64,000 nt of DNA, taken from positions 1 to 64,000 of the forward strand of contig NZ_REFZ01000003.1 in NCBI RefSeq assembly GCF_003841465.1. The letters are read 5' to 3'. This document shows, piece after piece, positions 17,713 through 25,098 of the stretch. The translations under genes and the position numbers were made by a program. The notes beneath the pieces were generated by a model. It was not told the origin of the DNA and ran no database searches. It saw only the letters and a list, made by a program, of their open reading frames with translations. Within the stretch, counting starts at the first letter, position 1, and each line of letters begins with the position of its first letter. The stretch comes from Natrarchaeobius oligotrophus (GTDB taxonomy: Archaea > Halobacteriota > Halobacteria > Halobacteriales > Natrialbaceae).

Positions 17713-18564
17713 ATGATTCCGCCGATCGCGAACCGGTTCGTCGCGGGGGAGTCCCCCGCGGTGGCGCTCGACCACGTCAGACAGATCAATCAGCGAAACG
17801 TCGGGGCGATCGTCAACCTGCTCGGCGAGCACTACGAGGAGCGGCCGCCGGTTCGCTCCGACGCGGCCGAGTACCGGGCGATCGCCGGCGACATCGCGGG
17901 TTCGAATCTCGACGCCTGTCTCTCGGTCAAACCCTCCCAGCTGGGGCTCGATATCGGCGAAGACGTCTTCCGGGAGGTGCTCGAGGACATCGTCGAGACC
18001 GCCGTCGATCGGGACGTCTTCGTCTGGATCGACATGGAAGATCACACGACCACCGACGCGACGCTCGACGCGTTCGAAGACCTCGCGCGGGAGTACGGCA
18101 CCGACGGGTCCGACGGACGCCTCGGCGTCTGCGTGCAGGCGAACCTGAAACGGACCCGCGACGACATCGAACGCCTTGCGGACGTCCCCGGAAAGGTCCG
18201 GTTCGTCAAGGGCGCGTACGACGAGCCGGCCGACGTCGCCTACGACGGGTCCGACCGTGTCAACCGCGAGTACGAGGCGCTGCTCGAGTACGCGTTCGAA
18301 CAGTTCGACGGCGGCATCGCGGTCGGCAGCCACGATCCGGCGATGATCGATCACGCGATCGACTGCCACGACGAGTACGGCACCGACTTCGAGATCCAGA
18401 TGCTCATGGGCGTCCGCGAGGACGCCCAGTACGACCTCGCGTCCGAGTACGACGTCTGGCAGTACGTCCCCTACGGCGGCCGCTGGAAGTCGTACTTCTA
18501 CCGGCGGGCGACGGAGCGAAAGGAGAACCTCCGGTTTGCCCTCCGTGCGATTTTCGGCCGGTAG
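17713..18564 (+). CDS. Proline dehydrogenase
   Basis: A 283-residue flavin-linked PRODH-barrel protein of the short archaeal/actinobacterial type. It begins MIPPIANRFVAGES. It carries SVKPSQLGLDI, FVWIDMEDHTTTDATL, the VRFVKGAYDEPADVAY strand, and the substrate-binding YDVWQYVPYGGRWKSYFYRR near the end with its two arginines. It oxidises proline to pyrroline-5-carboxylate using FAD, passing electrons to the membrane. The ATG at 17713 is preferred; an upstream GTG would add 16 unrelated residues. It is divergent from the aminotransferase. No P5C dehydrogenase is visible in the window. Confidence 0.92.
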   Translation: MIPPIANRFVAGESPAVALDHVRQINQRNVGAIVNLLGEHYEERPPVRSDAAEYRAIAGDIAGSNLDACLSVKPSQLGLDIGEDVFREVLEDIVETAVDRDVFVWIDMEDHTTTDATLDAFEDLAREYGTDGSDGRLGVCVQANLKRTRDDIERLADVPGKVRFVKGAYDEPADVAYDGSDRVNREYEALLEYAFEQFDGGIAVGSHDPAMIDHAIDCHDEYGTDFEIQMLMGVREDAQYDLASEYDVWQYVPYGGRWKSYFYRRATERKENLRFALRAIFGR

Positions 18565-18665
18565 GCGAAATTCGACGGCGGTGGGATAACCGCGAGCAGC
18601 CGGCGGACGAGAGCCCCGGAACCCAAAGGGAAGGGCTCATTAGTCCCTGGTGTGAGTCAGAGAAC

Positions 18666-19376
18666 ATGGCTTCGTGGAAGCGGGACTTCGCCAGCGGGCT
18701 GATCGTCCTCGGCCCGATTCTCATTACTCTCTACGTCATCTACTGGATCTACGGGCTCGTCGCCGGGGTGACCCCCGGACTCATCCTCGAGGCCGAGGCG
18801 CTCGAGCCGTTCGTTCCGGGCGACGGCGACCAGGCCCAGCAGACGCGCGAACAGCTCGCCCAGTTTCTCCGCGTCATCGTCACGCTGACGGTTTTTATTA
18901 TTCTCACGCTCTCGGTCGGCTACCTCATGCGGACGACGGTCGGCGGGTTGGTCGAGCGGGTCGTCGATAACGTCGCGAACCGGGTACCGGTGATGCGGGT
19001 CGTCTACAATGCCTCGAAGATGGCCGCAGAAACCGCCTTCGGCGAACAGGAGTCGCTACAGACGCCGGTCAAACTCGAGGTCTGGGAGGGGCTCCGAATG
19101 ACAGCGTTCAAAACCGGCAAAGTGACCGAGGACGGACGCCAGGTGCTGTTTCTGCCGACGTCGCCGAACATCACGACGGGATTCGTCATCGAGGTCGAAT
19201 CAGATCGAATCGAGGAACTCGACGAGGACGTCGAAGACGCCCTCACTCGCGTCCTGAGCGCGGGATTCGGCGACGCGGACCGAACGCGCGGGATGGACGC
19301 CGGCGTCTCCATCGACGTCGTCGACGAGGCCACGGCCGGCAAGCGAAACGAAAAAGCGGACGCCGACGACGACTGA
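18666..19376 (+). CDS. DUF502 membrane protein
   Basis: A 236-residue protein with two membrane helices (about 10-35 and 70-92) and a cytoplasmic or external beta-rich domain. The family marker is FLPTSPNITTGFVIEVESD near residue 165. The C-terminal tail is very acidic and rich in Lys/Asp. The function of DUF502 proteins is unknown. A TATA-like sequence (TCATTAGTCC, about 18635-18644) sits at leaderless distance from the ATG, so it is probably transcribed on its own. Confidence 0.85.
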   Translation: MASWKRDFASGLIVLGPILITLYVIYWIYGLVAGVTPGLILEAEALEPFVPGDGDQAQQTREQLAQFLRVIVTLTVFIILTLSVGYLMRTTVGGLVERVVDNVANRVPVMRVVYNASKMAAETAFGEQESLQTPVKLEVWEGLRMTAFKTGKVTEDGRQVLFLPTSPNITTGFVIEVESDRIEELDEDVEDALTRVLSAGFGDADRTRGMDAGVSIDVVDEATAGKRNEKADADDD

Positions 19377-19515
19377 TCGCCAGGCAGGGGAGAAACCGAG
19401 CCGGGTTCGACCCCAGTTTCGAGCGTTCGGTTGCCGACTCGGCGTCGAAGGCGACGGGCGGAAGTTACAGCGGTAGCGAGACGAAAGCCCACCGGATTTC
19501 GCCGTAGTGAGGGCG

Positions 19516-20445
19516 TCAGACGTAGGTGAACCACTCGTCGTACTCGTCGGTCTCGCGCTCGACGACCTCGAAAAAGCGCGACTGGACCTCCTCGGTGATC
19601 GGACCGCGCGAGCCGTCGCCGACGACGACGTTGTCGACTTTTCTGATGGGCGTCACCTCGGCGGCGGAGCCGGTAAAGAACAGTTCGTCGGCCGTGTTGA
19701 GTTCGCCCCGCGAGATCGAGACGTTGTCGTGGACCGTGTAGCCGAGGTCCTCCGCGAGCGTGATCACGGTGTCGCGGGTGATGCCGTCCAGGATCGACTC
19801 GGAGAGACCGGGCGTGTAGATCTCGCCGTCGCGAACGAGGAAGATGTTCTCGCCGGGGCCTTCCGCGACGTTCCCCTCCTTGTTGAGGACGATCGCCTCG
19901 GCGTAGCCGTTGCGTCGAGCCTCCTCGCCGGCGAGCATGCTGTTGACGTACAGACCCGTCGTCTTCGCGTTCGTCGGGATCTGGCTCGAGGCGTGCTTGC
20001 GCCACGAGGAGATCATCACGTCGATCCCCCGTTCGATGGCCTCCTCGCCGAGGTAGGCTCCCCAGGGCCAGACGGCGATCGCGGTTTTCGTCGGGCAGTT
20101 CCGCGGACTCACGCCGAGGGAGTCGTAGCCGTAGAAGGCGATCGGACGGATGTAACACGAGGGAAGTTCCTGACGACGGATGAGTTCGATCGTCGCCTCG
20201 GTGAGTTCTTCCACCGTGTGGTCGATCTCCATCTCGTAGGGCTTTGCGGACTGATAGAGCCGCTCTAGGTGCTCTTCCCAGCGGAAGATCGCGGGCCCCT
20301 GTGCCGTGTCGTAACAGCGGGCTCCTTCGAACACCCCGCTTCCGTAGTGGAGTCCGTGCGTGAGCACGTGGATCTGCGCCTCGTCCCAGTCGACGAACTC
20401 GCCGTCCATCCAGATCGTGTCGACGTCCATCTCGTCGAATCCCAT
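19516..20445 (-). CDS. ilvE: Branched-chain amino acid aminotransferase
   Basis: A 309-residue fold-type IV PLP enzyme. Visible are HGLHYGSGVFEGARCYDT near residue 30, YIRPIAFYG, SSWRKHASSQIPTNAKTTGLY containing the Schiff-base lysine in NAKTTG, NSMLAGEEARRNGYAEAIVLN, and GPGENIFLV. It interconverts Leu, Ile and Val with their 2-oxo acids using 2-oxoglutarate, the last step of branched-chain biosynthesis. The start at 20445 has a TATA-like box (ACTTAGTA, about 20472-20480) at leaderless distance. No other ilv genes are near. Confidence 0.93.
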   Translation of the reverse strand: MGFDEMDVDTIWMDGEFVDWDEAQIHVLTHGLHYGSGVFEGARCYDTAQGPAIFRWEEHLERLYQSAKPYEMEIDHTVEELTEATIELIRRQELPSCYIRPIAFYGYDSLGVSPRNCPTKTAIAVWPWGAYLGEEAIERGIDVMISSWRKHASSQIPTNAKTTGLYVNSMLAGEEARRNGYAEAIVLNKEGNVAEGPGENIFLVRDGEIYTPGLSESILDGITRDTVITLAEDLGYTVHDNVSISRGELNTADELFFTGSAAEVTPIRKVDNVVVGDGSRGPITEEVQSRFFEVVERETDEYDEWFTYV

Positions 20446-20523
20446 GATCGAGTGTGTTGAAAGCCACCGTACTAAGTGTTCGCGATTTTCGAGCGCGACC
20501 GAGTCGAAATTTGCCAGCCGCCG

Positions 20524-22560
20524 TCAACCGCGTCGGCCGAATCGGAACGCCTCGAGGACGACTGCGACCGATCCGACGACGGCGACCGCGATCGCGCCGA
20601 ACTGGAGTCCGATCACGAACGGCGAGTCGGTCGCACCCACCTGGTGGTCGTCGTGATCGTGATCGTCGTGATGGTCTACGTCCTCCACCGCGTGATCGCC
20701 GTGGTCGTAATCGCCGGAGGGGACAACGGTCGCGTCGAACCACTCGCTGACGAACTGCCCGTCCGGTGAGGCGGTGACTCGAAGCGCCCACGGGCCGTCG
20801 TCCGGAAGCGACTGGACCGTCGCGTACGTGCCGTCGTCGGTCTCCTCGAGTTCGAACTCGATGGTCGCGTCGCCGTTCACCGCGTCCGCGAGTACCCTGA
20901 CCGTGCGATCGGAGTCGAGGAGGTCGCCGTCGCGGACCGCCGTGGCCTCGACCGCGTCGCTACCGCCGGGATCGTTCGAGAACGCAACCTCGAAGACGAT
21001 CGGCTCTTCCGCCTGGAGGAGGAATCGGTCGTCTCCCTCCGCCGTCGACCGCACCTCGGCGGGGATCGCGAGCAGCGTCACCGCGACGTCGTCGCCCTCG
21101 CGTTCGATCGCAGCCGTCGACGGACCGTCGTCACCGCCGACGACGGCGGCGGTCGGCGCGGACGTCAACAGCCCGGACAGCAACAGGACGACGACGAGCA
21201 CGACGACCTCGAGACGAACCGTCCGCGCGAACGTGACGATCGAACCGGTAGGGGACTCGAGTCGGCGCAGGAGGACGAACCGGGTGAGTCCGCCGAGGCC
21301 GAGCGCCAGCAGGACCAAAAGCGTCTTCGCCGAGAGCGAGCGGCCGTACAGGGTGTCGGCGAGGGCGGACGCGGAGGGGACGTGCCAGGCGGCGAGGACG
21401 AACCCCGTCGCGCCAGCGAGGGTGACCCCGGAGAGCGCGAGCAGCGAGTAGCGTCGGACAGTGGCGGCCGCCGCCGCCGTTCGTTCCTCCCGGTCGGTCG
21501 CGCGCAGGGCCGGCACCGCGACGAGCGCGAGGACGACGAGGCCCCCGACCCACAGGCCGGCACCGCCCACGTGAGCGACGTCGACGGCACCACCCTGCAG
21601 TCGATCGACGGCCGTCGCCGAGTGACTGGTCCACCCGACCGTCACCGCGACGACCGTCGCACCGAAGGCGGTAGCGGCCAGCCACGTCCGGCGAGAGAGC
21701 GCGCCGAGAACCGCCGCCGCGAGCACCCCACAGAGTGCGATCGCCGCCGCGAGCTGTACGAGCCACGTGCGACCGAGCGGCGTCTCGAGGAACAGCCCGA
21801 GCGTCTCGATCGAGAGCGGCCCGATCGACGCCGCGCGCGCGAGTCCGAGCCCCAGCGCCGACGCGAACAGGAGAACGCTCGCGCCGGCGAGGACGCGCGT
21901 CAGTCGACGGTCGACGACGCGCGTCGGACGCGCGGGTGAATCCAGCCGGCGAACGACCGGATAGACCGCGACCGCCGCGGTGATCGGTCCGCCGACGAGA
22001 CCGACGAGCGCGACCAGCACCAGCCCCTTCGAGCCGACCGCGAGCATCGACAGCTCCTCGTCGGGCCCCTCGTCGTCCTCGTAGGACTCGAGAACGGCGT
22101 CCCGATCCAGCGGTTCGTCGCCGACGCTGAAGAAAAACGAGCCGGAGGTCGTGTGGCCGTCGTCGGCGAGGACCTCCCAGTCGACGGCGTACATTCCCTC
22201 GACGTCGTCCGCGTCCTCGAGCGGAACGGAGACGACCCGTGCGTCGTCCGGATCGACCGCGGCGTCACCGCTTATCACTTCGCCGTCGGGGTCGGTGACG
22301 GTTACGTCGGCGACCTGTACGCCGTCGCCGGAGAACGAGAGCGTCACCGCGTCGGGGAGTTCGTCGACCTGTTCTGCGTTTGCGGGATCGGACTCGCTCA
22401 GGTACGCGTGGGCGGCGATCGGGGTCGCGACGCTCGCGAGAGCGAGTATCGAAAGCGCCACGACGACGAGAACCAGCGAGGTGCGGATCGCTCCGGTCGC
22501 TCGCGTCGGTTTCGACGCGTCGCGGTGCGAACGACGACCGACGGGTCCGCCTTCGCGCAT
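20524..22560 (-). CDS. CopC-CopD fusion copper protein
   Basis: A 678-residue membrane protein. A signal/anchor helix at about 27-50 precedes a CopC domain that starts HAYLSESDPANAEQ, whose N-terminal His is a copper ligand in the family, and includes DWEVLADDGHTTSGSFFFSV. Residues about 175-480 form the CopD polytopic domain (WTSHSATAVDRLQGGAVDVAHVGGAGLW in parts). A C-terminal extracytoplasmic domain of about 120 residues follows. It ends in a His/Asp-rich stretch (YDHGDHAVEDVDHHDDHD) before a final membrane helix. It probably handles copper at the membrane. The start lies 3 bases from the stop of the upstream lipoprotein gene, so one operon. Confidence 0.88.
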   Translation of the reverse strand: MREGGPVGRRSHRDASKPTRATGAIRTSLVLVVVALSILALASVATPIAAHAYLSESDPANAEQVDELPDAVTLSFSGDGVQVADVTVTDPDGEVISGDAAVDPDDARVVSVPLEDADDVEGMYAVDWEVLADDGHTTSGSFFFSVGDEPLDRDAVLESYEDDEGPDEELSMLAVGSKGLVLVALVGLVGGPITAAVAVYPVVRRLDSPARPTRVVDRRLTRVLAGASVLLFASALGLGLARAASIGPLSIETLGLFLETPLGRTWLVQLAAAIALCGVLAAAVLGALSRRTWLAATAFGATVVAVTVGWTSHSATAVDRLQGGAVDVAHVGGAGLWVGGLVVLALVAVPALRATDREERTAAAAATVRRYSLLALSGVTLAGATGFVLAAWHVPSASALADTLYGRSLSAKTLLVLLALGLGGLTRFVLLRRLESPTGSIVTFARTVRLEVVVLVVVLLLSGLLTSAPTAAVVGGDDGPSTAAIEREGDDVAVTLLAIPAEVRSTAEGDDRFLLQAEEPIVFEVAFSNDPGGSDAVEATAVRDGDLLDSDRTVRVLADAVNGDATIEFELEETDDGTYATVQSLPDDGPWALRVTASPDGQFVSEWFDATVVPSGDYDHGDHAVEDVDHHDDHDHDDHQVGATDSPFVIGLQFGAIAVAVVGSVAVVLEAFRFGRRG

Positions 22561-22563
22561 CGG

Positions 22564-23817
22564 TTATCGCGTCCGTCCGGTGTATCCGGTTCCGGAGTCG
22601 CCGACGTACTGGACGGTGTCGACGCCGTCGCCGACCTCGACCTGCTCGACGAGTTCCCGTTCGGTCATGTCGATCACGGCGACCGTGCCGTCCGCGTCAG
22701 CAGGGGTAAAGAAGTAACCGCCGCCCGAAACGCCCGACCGATGGAGGTGGTGTGCGTCGTCCGGACGGACGATGTCGCCCGCGTCGAGACGAGTCACCTC
22801 CTCGAGTTCGTCGAGGTCGACGACGACCGCCTCGGGAGTCATCGTGTTCGCGGTGAATCCGTAGAGGGTTCCGTCGGCCTCGTAGTACCGCAGCGCGTCC
22901 GGTCCGCCGTCGATCGAGATGGAGCCGATCTCCTCGTTGTCGTCGTCGGTGACGTCGAGTACGCGAATTTCGTCGCCGTCTAACACGCCCATGCGCTCCT
23001 CGTCGGGGGTGAGGTACATCCCGCCCGAGAAGTCGAGCTCGTCGACGATCTCGTTCGCGTCGGTATCGACGACGGCGGTGACGTCGCCGTACTCGAAGTA
23101 CGCGAGTCCGTTTTGGGGACTGTAGGCTTTGTAGTGGGTTCCGCCCTCGTCGCCGAGTTCGATCGAGTCGGATCGTTCGTACGCCTCGAGATCGATGACG
23201 TGGACCGCGGGGTCGTTCACGTTGGTCGCGTACCCCGTCGACCCGAAGTCCTCGTGATAGAGCAGTTTCCCGTGACCCTCGCCCTCGAGTCCGGCGTCGA
23301 CCGTCTCGGCGACGTCGTGGGAGTCGGTGTCGATGACGTAGAACGTCCCCTCGTCGTCGGCGTGCGCCCAGATCTCGTCGTCGTTGGGGTGGTAGATGTG
23401 GGTCGCACCCGGGCCGATGTCCACTTCCGAGACGATCTCGCGCGAGTCGGTGTCGATCACGAGCACCTGATTGAGCGAGTCGTCGATGGCGAAAATCTGT
23501 GCGTAGTCGTGCGTGATCTGCGTATCTCCCCAGTCGCGGCCGTCGATTCCGTCGGTGAGCACGTCGACGACCTCGCCTTCGTCCGGATCGACGATCGCGA
23601 CGGCGTCCGGTGCGAACGCGTAGGCGAACCCCTCGCTGCCCTCGCCGTCACCGGTTTCACCGTGATCGTGATCTCCGTCGTCGCTCCCGTGATCGTCGTG
23701 CTCGTCGTTCCCGTTTCCGTTTCCCTCTCCGTTGCCGCCCAGACAGCCGGCGACGGCGATCGCGAGTCCGCCACTCACTCCCTGCACGAACCGCCGTCGT
23801 TTGACGGGATCACTCAT
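22564..23817 (-). CDS. His-rich beta-propeller Tat lipoprotein
   Basis: A 417-residue exported protein. A Tat signal with KRRRFVQG and lipobox VAGC lies at residues 6-25, followed by a Gly/Asn linker and a His/Asp-rich segment (DEHDDHGSDDGDHDHGE) likely to bind metal. The remainder is a repeat of short beta blades with VIDTDS, VVDTDA and HVIDLE motifs, as in YVTN/surface-layer beta-propellers. It is translationally adjacent to the CopC-CopD gene and shares its His-rich character, so a metal-binding or metal-sensing surface partner is a fair inference. The exact ligand is unknown. Confidence 0.8.
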   Translation of the reverse strand: MSDPVKRRRFVQGVSGGLAIAVAGCLGGNGEGNGNGNDEHDDHGSDDGDHDHGETGDGEGSEGFAYAFAPDAVAIVDPDEGEVVDVLTDGIDGRDWGDTQITHDYAQIFAIDDSLNQVLVIDTDSREIVSEVDIGPGATHIYHPNDDEIWAHADDEGTFYVIDTDSHDVAETVDAGLEGEGHGKLLYHEDFGSTGYATNVNDPAVHVIDLEAYERSDSIELGDEGGTHYKAYSPQNGLAYFEYGDVTAVVDTDANEIVDELDFSGGMYLTPDEERMGVLDGDEIRVLDVTDDDNEEIGSISIDGGPDALRYYEADGTLYGFTANTMTPEAVVVDLDELEEVTRLDAGDIVRPDDAHHLHRSGVSGGGYFFTPADADGTVAVIDMTERELVEQVEVGDGVDTVQYVGDSGTGYTGRTR

Positions 23818-23964
23818 GTGCGATATTTCCCGCTCCTCCGCGTATTTATTTCTGGTTCGATCCTCGAAAAGATGCGTGACTGGACGGATACAGACCTCGA
23901 TTATCTGAGACGAAAGCGCCGACGAAATTCAGTTCACAGCGGAATCAGTGAGATCCGACGATCC

Positions 23965-24492
23965 TTACTGGGCTCGATGCCCGCTCTCGAGCAACTCGTC
24001 GACGAGTCTGGTGAACCGATCCAGCAACCGATCGGGAACCGTCGGCTCGACGGCCCGCAACAGCTCGGCGGTGCGCTCCGGTTGTGCGAGTCGAAGCGAT
24101 ACCTGATTTCGTTCGTCGTAGGATTTTTCGACGATCCCTCGTTCGACAAGTCGATCGAGGTGGTACTCGAGGGTGCTCCGAGCGACCTCGAGGTCGGCGG
24201 CGACGGTCGCGGGGTCGATCGGTTCGCGTTCGATCAGGTGGACGACGATCTCTCGCGTCGTCTCCCGGCGAAACAGCGCCAGGGCGGCGCGCTCCCACTC
24301 GTCGTACTCGGGCGGGTAGTAGTGGGTTCGTCCGTAATACTCTCGTCTGACGAGGTCGTTCGCCTCGATCAGTCGGCGGACGTGGTACTGGATCTGTCCC
24401 GGGGCGAACTCCGACTCCCTGACCAGTTCGTTGAAGTGGATGCCGGCGTTCGCCCGAACGTGTGCTTCGATCTGTCCTCGTGTATCGCTCAT
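23965..24492 (-). CDS. Tandem winged-helix transcription regulator
   Basis: A 175-residue protein with two winged-helix domains in a row. The first is at about 5-65 (GIHFNELVRESEFAPGQIQ, YHVRRLIEANDLV), the second at about 75-140 (TREIVVHLIEREPIDPATVA, LEYHLDRLVERGIVEKSY). There is no ligand domain. This twin-wHTH layout is common in haloarchaeal regulators of small operons. It lies 147 bases upstream of the His-rich lipoprotein/CopCD genes on the same strand and may regulate them or be cotranscribed. ATGs at 24492 and 24498 are both possible. Confidence 0.82.
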   Translation of the reverse strand: MSDTRGQIEAHVRANAGIHFNELVRESEFAPGQIQYHVRRLIEANDLVRREYYGRTHYYPPEYDEWERAALALFRRETTREIVVHLIEREPIDPATVAADLEVARSTLEYHLDRLVERGIVEKSYDERNQVSLRLAQPERTAELLRAVEPTVPDRLLDRFTRLVDELLESGHRAQ

Positions 24493-24900
24493 GGGCATCG
24501 GAGTGGGTGAGTACGCGGACCTAGCCGTTCGTCACTGATAACCGCTTGCGACCGTTCCCGGCCGATGAGAACGGGTCATATGACGGGCGGCGACGATGGA
24601 ACGGCCCCGCCCGCGGCCGGCGATCTGATGATCACGCCGGCGGAGGTTCAGCTCCGACGCGTTCTGTCGATCCCAGCGTGGAATGCGTCGCCCGTATCGA
24701 GAGGCTGGGTTCCACTCGCGCGCGAGCGTGTGCCAGCTCGAGATGAAAATCAAACGGATTATTCATAGTATATCATATTTCGAGCGGGGATAATCTTGTA
24801 TCCGCCCTGCTATTCACAATTATAGACCTATCTTTTGGTAAAAATACCTATGTAACTATAAGATAATTATATTACTGTTGGGAACATCCGTTGGAATGTG
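24493..24900. other. Intergenic, AT-rich second half
   Basis: The first 250 bases show nothing convincing; open frames there are short and lack support. From about 24765 the sequence turns AT-rich. A TATA-like box (ATAATTATAT, 24863-24872) lies about 30 bases before the small gene at 24901, implying a very short leader. Inverted motifs such as GGATAATCTTGTATCC (24789-24804) could be regulatory, but this is unsupported. Confidence 0.35.
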
Positions 24901-25035
24901 ATGTCCGACAAAGACACCATGAAAGATTACCTCGCAAAGCACCCACGAATGATCGGCGTCCTGTTCACCCTGTTCGTCCTGCTCAGTCAGGCGGGCACGG
25001 TCGTCGCAGGAACCAACAGCCAGATGGGACCGTAA
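24901..25035 (+). CDS. DUF7503-like small membrane peptide, 44 aa
   Basis: A 45-codon gene from ATG 24901 to TAA 25033-25035, encoding a short charged N-terminus (MSDKDTMKDYLAKH), the motif PRMIGVLFTLFVLLSQAG forming one hydrophobic helix, and a small polar tail (TNSQMGP). The KHPRMIGVLFTL...LLSQAG pattern is one I recognise from tiny haloarchaeal proteins (DUF7503-type), of unknown function. The helix ends VVAG, so it could be a signal peptide releasing a short tail, or a membrane anchor. It is convergent with the CHAT protease gene, 63 bases away. Confidence 0.75.
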   Translation: MSDKDTMKDYLAKHPRMIGVLFTLFVLLSQAGTVVAGTNSQMGP

Positions 25036-25098
25036 GTTCGAGGGTGAGTTAACTCAAGCAGGAAGCGACGCACTTGTTCTAATACGAATTACTCGGTA

